From Streptomyces sp. PH10-H1 (GTDB lineage: Bacteria; Actinomycetota; Actinomycetes; Streptomycetales; Streptomycetaceae), in assembly GCF_030063355.1 (NCBI RefSeq), contig NZ_JASISZ010000051.1, positions 1-64,000 on the forward strand: a stretch of DNA of 64,000 bases, in the 5' to 3' direction. Each line of letters opens with the position of its first letter. Within the stretch, counting starts at the first letter, position 1. This document shows positions 41,278 to 50,568 of the stretch, in pieces. The notes beneath the pieces are model-generated. The model was not told the DNA's origin, searched no databases, and saw nothing but the letters and a program-made list of their open reading frames with translations. A program made the position numbers and the translations under genes.

Positions 41278-41465
41278 GAAGCCTCTCCGTAGACGGATCC
41301 GTGAGCGAGGGACGCAACCCGAATCGCCACCACCCCGACCCAGGGGTCAAGCGCGACGTACTGCGGCCGTACGCACCCATGCAGACAGTCGTAGCGGCAC
41401 GCTTGGAGATCAAGATGCTCGACGACACCGGCCGTGGCAATGCTCGCCTGTCTCAAGCCCGGAGG

Positions 41466-44400
41466 TCACGGCATGGTGAAGAAGATCTTGAGGGCCTTCA
41501 CATGCGCTTCGCCGTCCAGACCAGCCAGCAGCCGCAGGACGATGGAGCCGACCATCTCCGGAGGGGTGATGTGCCGCACTGTCGTCACCAGACGCTGTAC
41601 GACCTCCTGCAGGAGGTCCGCGTCTGGAGCGAAGCTCCGGACTGCTTGCTCTGCTTCGTCGAGGAGCACTGGAAGAGCTGATCCATCGGTCAGCTCGAAC
41701 AATGTCCATGCCACGATCATGCCGGCGACGGATGGCACAGTCTGTGGAGTAGCGACGAGACAAAGGCCTCTGAGCGCGGCGGCGCACCAACTCGCGGCTC
41801 TTTGAGGATCTTTCTCAGGCAGCGCTTTGATCAAAGCGGTGTAGGTACGCCATCCACCTGCCAGCGGATGCCATGTCGAGGGGCGTGTGAAGAGGAAGGC
41901 TGCATAACCGTTTGGATTCCATTGCTCGTTGCGGGCGATCGCGATCAAGCGATCGCGCACGGGCAATTCGGCCACGGGAAGTTGCATGAGTCGGCGGTAG
42001 GACTGCTCAAGAGCGTCTACGAGAAGGACCCCGTCCTGGACGAGGGCTTCCAACAGGTGCAAGGTGCCGAACGCGGATACTCCCTGACTGCGCGCGACAG
42101 CACGCAACGCGGCATCATCAGCGAGTAGGCTGACCCCGCGCTCTCGCGCCAGACGGATCGGTGCGCTCCATACCCTGTGTCTCTCGTCATCATGGTCGGG
42201 AGGCGCGTCGGGCAGGACGTCACACGCATCGACAGCAGCAGCCAGGGCGTGGGCTCGATCGCTCCACGACTTGGTGACTTCCTCGGAGTACTCAGTGAAA
42301 GTAGGCTGCTCAGTTCGCGAATCCCACCCGAGCCAACCGGAGCTTCGCATGCCCAGCGCGGACCGGGCCTGCAGGATGTCGTCGCGTTGGGGGGCGGCGA
42401 CGAGGAGTTGCTCGAAGTGGGCCGTCAGCTGTGTCGTGGGCTCCAGCGCGATCGGAGAGAAGAACAACGCCGAGGTGTCAACAACAACCGAGGTGTCCAG
42501 TGCGCGCCGGGCCGCAGCGGTCTCCTGGGCACAGATGTCCTTATCGGGATCGCGGATCACATAACAGCCGATGGTGTTGCGGATCAGCATATCCGCGTGG
42601 CTGCGGCCGAGCGCGGCAGCGCAAGCGCTTAGGGGGATCTGCCCGGCAATGGTCGCCCGCTGCATCTGGTGTACGGCGTCCGACACCGGCGCCAGGCGAA
42701 CTCGGAGAAACTCCTGCAGGCCTTTGAGCGTATCGTCGATCGGAACTCGCTCGATCAGCTTGCTGTGGGGGAAGTGCTCGAAGAACTGTTGGTGCAGTTG
42801 GCGAGCTTGGGTCAGCAGGTGGTAGTCGATTTGTTCCCCCGTCGGCATCAAGAAGGCGGTCATGACGGCCGTGGCGACTAGTTCTTCATCGCCTGGGAAA
42901 GCCTGCGCTGCCTGGGCGACCGCGGTCAGGATCTCCGCCTGCGTGATCTCCGTTCCATTGGCCTTGCTGATAACACCTCCTTCGCTTACTGACGGCGCGA
43001 TTGTGCGCAGCACCGAGGCAACCAGCCGTGCTCGGTTTCGGTCCTTTGGCTCCAGGTGCGGCTCGGCCCGGATGGCCTCGTAGGCATCTTGCATCTGGCG
43101 AAGCTGATGCAGGGCATACACCTGAGCCCACCGGTACTTGATCAGGCTGTCGTCCCGGTTCGGGTCGCCTTCGGCGATCTCGTTGTCCGCGATGAGTCGG
43201 CGCGTCTGGTCCAAGACCGCATTCCAGTCCTCTCGGCGAGACGCTGTCTCAAGGAGGATTTCCCGGGCGGTTCGCCGGCGTGCGGCATCGGCACTGGACG
43301 CGAGGCTGGACGCCAGACGCTCCGCGTCGTCCACAGTTCCGCTGGTGAGCGCCAGGTACGCCCCTTCGAGGAGGTGGCGTTCATCGTGGCCGTGGCGTAC
43401 AGCGAAGCGCTCCAGAGCCTTGACGGCGTCAGCGGCCTTGCCCTGGTGCATGAGCGCCTGGACGCGAATCTGCAGCGCCGCATCGGAGTCGGGATAGCGG
43501 CGGGCGAGGATCTGCGCCTGGGTGACGTTGCCGCCCGAGAGCAGCGATTGGGCGCGGACCATATCGGCGCTCTCCGAATCGAGCGCATGGAGCTGGGACA
43601 GTTCGTCTTCGTCGAGGGTCGCAACAAGCGACAAACCGAGCAAGATCCGGAATCTTTGATCACCGCGAGTGCTGGAGGCGATCTCATCGAGCGCGGCACG
43701 GAATTCGGCGGCGGCCTCGGGGTGAGTGTCCTGCCTTCTGGTGAGCGCGAGCGCGATCGCCAGCCTCCGGTCCACCGGGTCGTCGATCTTCTCGGCGAGC
43801 TCAAGCGCCAGGCGCGTGTCTCCGACCTGCGCGGCCAGTCCCGCTGCTGCTTCAATCACTGGGCCGGACATCGCCTCCACGGCCTCAGCGGTCCCTGCGG
43901 GCGGTGGCAAAAGCAATGCCAGGGCGCCGTGGATGTCGCCCTTTAGGGCCCGCGCCTGCGCGGCGAGCACAAGTGCCTCGGCGGTGGGGCCGCCCCAGTC
44001 CTGCCGGCGACCGCGCGCGATGAGCGCGAGGTCCTCCGCACGCGTCAGCGCGGCGTCTCGGTCGAAACCTGAGATTCGGCTGACGGAATCAGCTGCCTTC
44101 GCACAGAGAGTCCTCGCCAGTTCCAGCTCTACCAAGGAGGCTCTGGGCCCGGTCAGTGCAGCGACCGCTGACGCGCTCGTGGGGTTGCGGCGGTACGCCG
44201 GGAACCCAGCTGCGACGTTGTCCAAGAGGATCTGAGCGGCGTCGATATGGCCAGGAGTCTCACGGAGGAGCACAGCCGCGGCCAGTGTGGCGGTCAGCCT
44301 CGTGGACTCGAAGAATGCCGGATGGAGGTCGGCGAACTCCTCGACGAATGCCAAGAACGCATCATCGGGCTCAGAGGGTGCCGACTCGGCGCCCAGACCG

Positions 44401-46058
44401 GCCAGAACTGGCCTTGGCAACGGCAGTTCGAGCGTTCCCGCCACGGCCAACAGCGCCGGTGCCACCGCGGTGTTGTCGGTGCCAAGGCCGACGCGATAGA
44501 ACTCCCATAGCGGGCTGCCAGCGGGCTCGGCAGCTTCAGCGCAAGCCAGCAGCAGTTCGCTCTTCTCCGGGTCCCCGCGTCGTGCAGCTGCGACTGCACC
44601 TTCGCAATACAAGTACGCCGACAGCAGGCTGCCCTGCCAGCGCTGCGCGGCCTGCTCGAAGAACCAGGACGTGGCCGGATGCTCGTGTGCGGCGGCGAAC
44701 TCGGCAACCAGGACCCACAACGCCTCGCTGTCCTGACTACGGAACGCCTGAGGTGGCCGGTGTTTGAATCGGCTCAACCACGTGGCAGGCTGACTGCCCA
44801 ATGCCACCAGGTCCCTGAGGACCGCAGTCGCGCGCGCCCCGGCCAGCGGCTCGGCCCACTCGTACGCGAGCGCCATCATTGGAGCGACGCGCAGCAGCAG
44901 TTGTACCTGTGACAAGCCAGTGGAGGACGGCGGACCTCCGGCCGGGACAGTCGAGGTGCCCGGCCTCGGCAGGTCCTCCGGTTCGGCCCGGCGCAGCAAG
45001 GCGAACGTGAAGGCAGCGGCGTGGTGGGCTGCCCGCGGCTGCCATTCGCGGTCGGCGTCGGGGGTCTTGTTCTCAACGCAATCGGAGATCCCGCGTACAG
45101 CGAGCGCGGGCAGGCCGTCCTTGTGGGCGGCCTCATAGAGCCCGAGCGACTCCATGTCCACCGCCGCCACGTCATTGAATTGCTGGCGCACCTTGCCCAT
45201 CAGCACCGAACGGCTGTCAGCGTGCACGACCGCGCCTGCGGCGATCGGCTTGATCTCGACCCGCGGTGCGGTGCCGCGGGAATTGAGAGCTAGGCCGGCG
45301 GTCAACTCATCTGCCCAGTCGTTGCGCCGCACATTCATTGCGAGCTGTACGACACCGTTGGCGGCGGGATAGGACAGCGGCCGCGTCAGGTGGACCGACC
45401 CCTGCGCCTCCTCCCAGGCGTCTTTGCCGCTGTGCAGGTCGTAGACCCGGTCGGCGACGACGACGTCGCCGTGAACCAGGTCACCCGGCTTGACCGAGGC
45501 GGCGACGCCTACGAATAGCACCAGGTGGGGATCGAGCGCCGTGATCACCGTGGCGGCCTCGATGGCAGTGCGGGTGTTGCCCGCGCCCAACTCCGCTACG
45601 TGCACGCTCCAGTCCGCATGGTCGCCAGCAAAGTCCCCCACCTCGAAACGCGTCGTGCGGACACGGCTGGGCCGCCGATCGGGCAGGTGAGAGACAACTG
45701 CCTCGTACTCCAGCTGGAGCGCCGTGAAAATCACCGTCGTCAGGCGGGGGCGCACCCTGCGCTCGTCTCCCTCTCGCTCCGCCGCCCCAGTCGGCTCGTA
45801 CAGCCAGTTGTGCATCATCGGGTTGCTCGCGTCGATACGCCACAACTTTGAGCGGCCCTCGGCACTTGCGACCACGAAACCGGCCCTTTGGAGCACCTGA
45901 AGCGTGGACGTCGCGGTCGTGGGTGCGACGCGGAGCGCGCGCGCCAGGGCGCGACCACTCACCGGGGCGCTGGACCCGGCGAGCGACTCCAGCGCATGGA
46001 ACGCCGTCTCGCCCAGCAAAGTGCGTAGTTGGTCAGCGGTCGAGGTCACCTTTCTCAC
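41466..46058 (-). CDS. giant wHTH - nucleosidase - helical repeat - PIN protein
   Basis: A 1,530-aa protein. Residues about 5-85 form a winged helix (ALARALRVAPTTATSTLQVL, then RAGFVV). Residues about 100-365 are a nucleoside phosphorylase/MTA-SAH nucleosidase-like domain: VIFTALQLEYEAVV, ELGAGNTRTAIEAA, VLFVGVAASVKPGDLVHGDV, AVDMESLGLYEAA and the catalytic-Asp segment RGISDCVENK (about 324). Residues about 430-1150 are alpha-helical repeats. Residues about 1185-1345 resemble a PIN nuclease (VVVDTSALFF; LLADDAALRAVARSQGVSAF). A helical tail follows. The plan is DNA-binding, nucleotide-cleaving, sensing and RNA-cutting in one chain. GTG 46058 or 46049 may be the start. A perfect palindrome lies 11 bp upstream. 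Confidence 0.75.
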   Translation of the reverse strand: MRKVTSTADQLRTLLGETAFHALESLAGSSAPVSGRALARALRVAPTTATSTLQVLQRAGFVVASAEGRSKLWRIDASNPMMHNWLYEPTGAAEREGDERRVRPRLTTVIFTALQLEYEAVVSHLPDRRPSRVRTTRFEVGDFAGDHADWSVHVAELGAGNTRTAIEAATVITALDPHLVLFVGVAASVKPGDLVHGDVVVADRVYDLHSGKDAWEEAQGSVHLTRPLSYPAANGVVQLAMNVRRNDWADELTAGLALNSRGTAPRVEIKPIAAGAVVHADSRSVLMGKVRQQFNDVAAVDMESLGLYEAAHKDGLPALAVRGISDCVENKTPDADREWQPRAAHHAAAFTFALLRRAEPEDLPRPGTSTVPAGGPPSSTGLSQVQLLLRVAPMMALAYEWAEPLAGARATAVLRDLVALGSQPATWLSRFKHRPPQAFRSQDSEALWVLVAEFAAAHEHPATSWFFEQAAQRWQGSLLSAYLYCEGAVAAARRGDPEKSELLLACAEAAEPAGSPLWEFYRVGLGTDNTAVAPALLAVAGTLELPLPRPVLAGLGAESAPSEPDDAFLAFVEEFADLHPAFFESTRLTATLAAAVLLRETPGHIDAAQILLDNVAAGFPAYRRNPTSASAVAALTGPRASLVELELARTLCAKAADSVSRISGFDRDAALTRAEDLALIARGRRQDWGGPTAEALVLAAQARALKGDIHGALALLLPPPAGTAEAVEAMSGPVIEAAAGLAAQVGDTRLALELAEKIDDPVDRRLAIALALTRRQDTHPEAAAEFRAALDEIASSTRGDQRFRILLGLSLVATLDEDELSQLHALDSESADMVRAQSLLSGGNVTQAQILARRYPDSDAALQIRVQALMHQGKAADAVKALERFAVRHGHDERHLLEGAYLALTSGTVDDAERLASSLASSADAARRRTAREILLETASRREDWNAVLDQTRRLIADNEIAEGDPNRDDSLIKYRWAQVYALHQLRQMQDAYEAIRAEPHLEPKDRNRARLVASVLRTIAPSVSEGGVISKANGTEITQAEILTAVAQAAQAFPGDEELVATAVMTAFLMPTGEQIDYHLLTQARQLHQQFFEHFPHSKLIERVPIDDTLKGLQEFLRVRLAPVSDAVHQMQRATIAGQIPLSACAAALGRSHADMLIRNTIGCYVIRDPDKDICAQETAAARRALDTSVVVDTSALFFSPIALEPTTQLTAHFEQLLVAAPQRDDILQARSALGMRSSGWLGWDSRTEQPTFTEYSEEVTKSWSDRAHALAAAVDACDVLPDAPPDHDDERHRVWSAPIRLARERGVSLLADDAALRAVARSQGVSAFGTLHLLEALVQDGVLLVDALEQSYRRLMQLPVAELPVRDRLIAIARNEQWNPNGYAAFLFTRPSTWHPLAGGWRTYTALIKALPEKDPQRAASWCAAALRGLCLVATPQTVPSVAGMIVAWTLFELTDGSALPVLLDEAEQAVRSFAPDADLLQEVVQRLVTTVRHITPPEMVGSIVLRLLAGLDGEAHVKALKIFFTMP

Positions 46059-46068
46059 GCTAGCATGA

Positions 46069-46087
46069 TGTCCAGTTCTTCTGGACA
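46069..46087 (-). promoter_or_regulatory. perfect 7-5-7 palindrome upstream of the giant gene
   Basis: TGTCCAG-TTCTT-CTGGACA begins 11 bp from the GTG start. Its size fits a dimeric winged-helix regulator; the gene product itself has a winged helix at its N terminus, so self-binding is plausible. Confidence 0.6.
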
Positions 46088-46307
46088 CGGTTGTTGCGCT
46101 GGGTTCGTCGCGCTGGCGCACAGCAGTAGGCCAGGACGTTCGGAATGCCCCAGACCTACTGCCGTGTTCGGTCGAAGAAGGGTGGGGCAAATCCTTGGCA
46201 GGTGCTGTGTGAGGTCCAGGCCCTGCCGCCGTGGAAGGACTCGGTGAGGCGGGGTCCGTCGCGTCCACGCCGGGGAAGGGGAAGGACGGGGAAAGGGAAG
46301 GGGGTCT

Positions 46308-46847
46308 CTACGGTGCGCTCTCGGCGTACAGGACGATTTGGGCGGCCAGGATTGTGACTGCCAAGAGCTCCAGGATGGAAGCGGTCACAGGGAGAACCCC
46401 GCCAGTGCCGCAGAGCCAGAAGGCGACCAGGGCGGCTAGGGGAACCGCGCTGAAGGTGATCAGGTCGACTGCACACTGGATGATCTTGCGCTGCTTCCGA
46501 CGAATGTCGCCGCGGTGGGCCACCTCCCACCCGAAGGGACTCCCGGGCTCGCCGGCCAGGTCGCCCAAACGGGGCCCAAGGTCGGTTCGGACGTAGCGGC
46601 CTATCGCGCTTATCTTCTGATCGTTGGCTAGATACGTCCATCCGAGAACGCAAGTGACGACGGGCAGAGCCAAAAGCAGCACGGCGTGGTGCGCCTGGGC
46701 CGCGCCAATCAACACTGTAACCATCGCAGCCAGGGTCACGTAGAGCAGGTTGTCCCGAAACCCGATCCGAGTCTTCTGTTCCTCCTTCAACCTGTCGTAC
46801 TCAGCCATCAACAATTTGCCGATGGTGACGTCGCCAGTCGTTGCCAT
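46308..46847 (-). CDS. four-helix membrane protein upstream of the giant gene
   Basis: A 179-aa protein with an N-terminal amphipathic segment (LLMAEYDRLKEEQKTRIGFR), two transmembrane helices (about 34-50 and 53-72), a cytoplasmic loop of about 55 residues (NDQKISAIGRYVRTDL) and two more helices (about 125-148 and 152-174). It resembles a widespread actinobacterial membrane family of unknown role. ATG 46847 has GAGGA upstream. It is co-directional with the nucleosidase-PIN gene 249 bp downstream and could be a membrane effector or partner of it. Confidence 0.75.
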   Translation of the reverse strand: MATTGDVTIGKLLMAEYDRLKEEQKTRIGFRDNLLYVTLAAMVTVLIGAAQAHHAVLLLALPVVTCVLGWTYLANDQKISAIGRYVRTDLGPRLGDLAGEPGSPFGWEVAHRGDIRRKQRKIIQCAVDLITFSAVPLAALVAFWLCGTGGVLPVTASILELLAVTILAAQIVLYAESAP

Positions 46848-47033
46848 ATTTTCCTCGTTGCTGAGAGCGATGATGCCGACCGGCCATTCTGTACCGGGAC
46901 AGGAAGGCAGTGGAAGCCGCCTCGGGGGCAATAGGCGGCCCAACGCGAACGAAAACCGGGGGCGAGTCAGCGGGCAGGGGTGCGTTCCCCTTGAGCGAGC
47001 CCATCGCGATGTCGAAGGACAGGAGGGCGGCGG

Positions 47034-47215
47034 GGCCATCTTCAGGCCCGCGACCTCGACCACGGCCTCAAGCTCGGTAGCCGCAGCGTGGACATCCTCG
47101 CCCGGGTTCAGTCCTCCCGGGCCACAGACTACATCCGCGAATTCGTGGCACTCACCCCCCCGGCGGCGCGAGTCGGCCGTCCGTGAGTTCATCCAGCGGC
47201 CCCACAGGGATGGCC
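47034..47215 (+). pseudogene. C-terminal fragment of an actinobacterial regulator
   Basis: GHLQARDLDHGLKLGSRSVD then ILARVQSSRATDYIREFVAL reads like the C-terminal end of XRE/TPR-type Streptomyces regulators; after a frameshift near 47165 it continues as ESAVREFIQRPHRD. No start or DNA-binding part remains. The rest of the stretch 46848-47343 shows nothing I can name. Confidence 0.35.
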
Positions 47216-47343
47216 TGTTCGGGCGTGCCCTGGGCCTGTGCTTCGCTAGCGCCAAGGCGGCGGCTTCGGGAGTGTGGTTTCGTCGAGGTCGCCGTGCTCG
47301 GGTGGTTCAAAGATCGATCTTCACCGTGGCCAATTTTCCTAAG

Positions 47344-47416
47344 GTTCTTGTTGATAGATCCCGGGGACCCGTTAGCGGATTATGGTCGTGGACGTTCGCT
47401 GTACGTGAGTGTCAGG
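47344..47416 (+). repeat. decayed internal copy of the transposon left end
   Basis: TTCTTGTTG...TAGCGGATTATGGTCGTGGACG and GTTCGCTGTACGTGAGTGTC align with 26949-27019 of the true left end (18 of 22 and 17 of 20 matches in the two best blocks, with a 2-bp gap between). The outermost TGTGAC terminus is not found. It starts outside the tniQ stop and runs into the last codons of tniQ. Confidence 0.7.
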
Positions 47417-49273
47417 GCGAATGATTTGCCCAGCTTTGTCCTCGTGGTTTGGGCCAGTACTTGAGTCGATGTCTCGGGCGAGCTGCTGGGCATACTCAGC
47501 GAGGAGTTTCCGCAGGTCGGCGTAGTGCCGTAGCGGATCAGGCCGGACGAGGTTGTACCAGGTGGTGTTCCGACGCTGGGCCCATTCATGCTGGACGTGC
47601 AGAGGTTGCTCGGCCTCAATGGGACGTGGGGCGAAGAGGTGCTCGCCTCGTGTGACCTGTACCCAGATGAAGACGGAGGCGTCCTGACGTTTGCGGTCGC
47701 CGACTGCTGGCCGAATGGCGCCGGGGATGGGTGGCAACTCTCTGACCAGGGCGTCCCACACGTCAGGGGGCAGAGCCCAGTCCCGGAGCGCCTCACGTCT
47801 GTGCTGGTAGTCGATGAGCGGTCGGCGTGGTGCTCGGAGTTCGGCGCTGAGCTCGCGGAGGACTAGTTCGAACTCGGCCGGGTTGCGTCCCGCGCGCTCC
47901 CAGCGTTGGAAGTCAGTGTTGGTGCTGAACCGCACCAGGTTCGGGGTGATGCCGAGGTAAGTCGCAGCATCATCGAGGGGTCCGCCTATGGCCCACTGGA
48001 CGAGCCGGACTGCGGCAGTTCGACGTAACACTTTCGGAGCGATTCCGGCAATGGGCGCGAAATAGGTTTCATACCAGTCCGGCTCCAGATATGCCGGGAT
48101 GTGCTCTGGCCGGTAGTCGTCCCGCAGAGGTGCTCGGGTTCCCTGGGGACCGCCGATCTTGCGGTAGGTGCGGGTCAAGGGTTCGGCCGCGTCTCGGAAT
48201 CGTCGCGAGCACGAGTGCTCATGGCGGGCAAAGATACGGACCCACGGTGTGCGCGTCGGCCGCTCCCCGGGGGTGTGGATGAGCTGGGAAAGACGTTCGG
48301 ATAGATCGCCTGCTTCGAGCAAGGAGTGAGCGGCGCGTAGGAGCCCAGCACAAGCGATTGGGTCACGGGGTGGTACATCGCGCAACCGATAGTGCTGCAG
48401 ACCGTTGTTGCTGATGCCGGAACGCTCTAAAGCGGAGTGGACATAAGTGGTCACATGCCCGGCGACGGCGCTATCGAGAAGATGCTGCCCTTGCGGCCAT
48501 GTAGTGCTGATCAGCGCGGTGGCCAGCCGGAGATCGGTGAAGTACTCGGATGCGTCCGTGGCCGGAGTCGTCGGCTCCAGTCGGGCAAGGAGAGACTGCT
48601 GGAAGCGCAGGGTGTCCAGTGTCGGTTTTGGCCGGCGGCCGGGAGGCGAGGCGACACGCTGATCGAGTCTGCCGCCGCAGGCACGGGACTTTCGTTTCTG
48701 CGTCTGGGTGTCGATCGTCCACCGGCATTGCGCTGGGTGCAGTGTGTGGTCGTTGGCCCGCTCAATCAGGCGCCCTGATATGGCGTGCGGCTGGCCGCAG
48801 TGCGGGCAGTTGGCTTCCAGATAGGTCTGGTGTTCTACGCAGCTGAAAGCAATCGGAAGGTGCCAGAGCTTGTGCCAGGGGCCGCCGTGGAGTTGCTGGG
48901 CCGGGCTGCCGTCGCCCGCCAGACAGGAGGGGCAAAACCGCGGGGAGCCGACGAAGAGCCATGCGTCCGGCCTCTGTGCCGGGCCGGGCACGGACCGGGC
49001 AATGGGCGGGTACCGGTCTCGCCACTGTGTCAGTGTCAATGCCGAGACCTCCCTGGCCGTCTGCCTCGTCAGTTGGGCGAATGCTTCGGTCTGCGGCCCG
49101 GTGAGATCCAGCAGCAGACTGCCTGGGATGTGACCAGGGTGGACGCGCTCGGTCCAGCCTGCCGCACGGATCAGGTACAGAGGCGGGAGGCTGAGACGAT
49201 GCCCAAGCCGAAGCAGGTAGCTGACCAGGGATTCTCCTGAAACGGGTTCGAGACTCCGGGGCAGTGGATGCAT
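47372..49273 (-). CDS. tniQ: TniQ/TnsD-family target-selection protein
   Basis: A 633-aa protein opening with the TniQ domain (LPRSLEPVSGESLVSYLLRL). A zinc-finger region follows: RFCPSCLAGDGSP, CVEHQTYLEANCPHCGQPH. The C-terminal 400 residues are helix-turn-helix-like DNA-binding segments as in TnsD. It would direct the transposase to a target. It is the last gene of tnsA-tnsB-tnsC-tniQ. Its last ten or so codons are encoded in left-end-like sequence, so the gene stops inside an old transposon end. Confidence 0.9.
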   Translation of the reverse strand: MHPLPRSLEPVSGESLVSYLLRLGHRLSLPPLYLIRAAGWTERVHPGHIPGSLLLDLTGPQTEAFAQLTRQTAREVSALTLTQWRDRYPPIARSVPGPAQRPDAWLFVGSPRFCPSCLAGDGSPAQQLHGGPWHKLWHLPIAFSCVEHQTYLEANCPHCGQPHAISGRLIERANDHTLHPAQCRWTIDTQTQKRKSRACGGRLDQRVASPPGRRPKPTLDTLRFQQSLLARLEPTTPATDASEYFTDLRLATALISTTWPQGQHLLDSAVAGHVTTYVHSALERSGISNNGLQHYRLRDVPPRDPIACAGLLRAAHSLLEAGDLSERLSQLIHTPGERPTRTPWVRIFARHEHSCSRRFRDAAEPLTRTYRKIGGPQGTRAPLRDDYRPEHIPAYLEPDWYETYFAPIAGIAPKVLRRTAAVRLVQWAIGGPLDDAATYLGITPNLVRFSTNTDFQRWERAGRNPAEFELVLRELSAELRAPRRPLIDYQHRREALRDWALPPDVWDALVRELPPIPGAIRPAVGDRKRQDASVFIWVQVTRGEHLFAPRPIEAEQPLHVQHEWAQRRNTTWYNLVRPDPLRHYADLRKLLAEYAQQLARDIDSSTGPNHEDKAGQIIRPDTHVQRTSTTIIR

Positions 49274-49287
49274 AACGGCTCCATTTG

Positions 49288-50568
49288 TCAGGCGCCCGTG
49301 TGCGCAGTTGGGCCGTGGTCATCGAAAGTGGTATTCCGGGGCCGTTTCGCCTGCGGTTTTTTGCTGGCGATCGGCAGGCCGGCCGGAATCGCGGGCTCGT
49401 CCGGCGGCCGCGTGGGCTCATCCCGCCGGAGCACGATCTCGTCCAGCAGGCTCTCGTCGATCAGTTCCCTCCCGGACTCCATGGCCTCCTGGGTGCCGTC
49501 CTCGAGCAAACGTCCCAGCAAGCCCACGACACCGCCGGTGCGGCGCATCAAGTACTCCGGCATGGTGCCGCCGGTGAGCATGCCCTCCTTCGCCTTCAGT
49601 AGCCGCAAGTGCCTCTCGATCCCGTCCAGGTGATTGACGAAAGCCTGAATCTGCTCCCGGGTGGTGTAGCGGAAGCAGTCGAGCTCGATGAGCTCGAAGC
49701 GGTGCTCAGTCTGGGTGATCTCAAGACCGTGGATGCGAGTCGACTCCAGCGGCGGCATCTCCCACTGGCGGGTCTTCTTGTTCCATTTGGCCTCGCGTAG
49801 CAGCCCGAGGCCGGGGATGTTGACGCCAGTCAGGATCAGGGTGACGTCCAGGCTCATGAATGCCCGCATCAGGTCGAGGACGTCCTGGTCGTCGGCTCGG
49901 TGCATCCGCAGCCGGCTGATGTCGTCCAGGACCAGCGCCTTGACGCCATTGTCGTGGAGAGAGTCGGCGACCTGCCGTACCAGTTCCGGCAGCGTGGCCG
50001 ACTTGCGGGTCGCGGCGCGAAAGAAGCCCAGGATCGAAGCGCAAAGGCTCTTCGGGGACGCTGTCACAGGGGTTGCGACGTAGACGACCGGCGCGTGTAG
50101 ATCACGCGTGCCTGGCAGAGCCCCGGGGTTGAGGTAGCTGTGTAGTTGGAGCCACTGGTCCTCGAATACGGCTCCGGCTGAGCAGACGGACGCGGTCTTG
50201 CCGTAGTTGCCCCAGCCGCTGACCATGACGCCGGCGCGGGTCGGGTCGTCCTGCTTCATCGTGTTGCCGCGCAACCGGCGCCGGATCAGCTTGCCGACCT
50301 TGTCGTGCATGGGTGTGTCCTGCAGCGGGAGGTTTGCGTTCGTCAGTTGCCGGTAAAGGTCGTAGTCGGCCTGGCGGCTCTCGGGGATCATCGACCACTG
50401 CTGCAGCGAGATTTTTGGGGCGGGGACGAGCAGGCCGCAGTGGGCCCGGTAGTGCTGCCAGCCGACATAGGTGTCGCGGGGCGGGTGGCCGCCGAGAATC
50501 AACTCGGCGACCTTGGCCCGTGAGGGCAGGCCCTCCAGCGGATCGTCATGGGAAAGGGCCCGGGTCAC
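49288..50568 (-). CDS. tnsC: TnsC/TniB-type AAA+ transposition regulator
   Basis: A 426-aa AAA+ ATPase. Walker A is VSGWGNYGKTASV (GxxxxGKT), Walker B is VKALVLDDISRLRMHR, and the sensor region LILTGVNIPG follows. It would bridge target-bound TniQ and the transposase. GTG 50568 overlaps the tnsB stop (GTGA), with GGAGGAAGAG just upstream. The gap to tniQ is 14 bp. Confidence 0.9.
   Translation of the reverse strand: MTRALSHDDPLEGLPSRAKVAELILGGHPPRDTYVGWQHYRAHCGLLVPAPKISLQQWSMIPESRQADYDLYRQLTNANLPLQDTPMHDKVGKLIRRRLRGNTMKQDDPTRAGVMVSGWGNYGKTASVCSAGAVFEDQWLQLHSYLNPGALPGTRDLHAPVVYVATPVTASPKSLCASILGFFRAATRKSATLPELVRQVADSLHDNGVKALVLDDISRLRMHRADDQDVLDLMRAFMSLDVTLILTGVNIPGLGLLREAKWNKKTRQWEMPPLESTRIHGLEITQTEHRFELIELDCFRYTTREQIQAFVNHLDGIERHLRLLKAKEGMLTGGTMPEYLMRRTGGVVGLLGRLLEDGTQEAMESGRELIDESLLDEIVLRRDEPTRPPDEPAIPAGLPIASKKPQAKRPRNTTFDDHGPTAHTGA

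Noticed and set aside
41274-41456. 60-codon frame upstream of the small ORF, also with a GTGA-type overlap
   Set aside because: TTG start, no ribosome site, no motif; probably chance.
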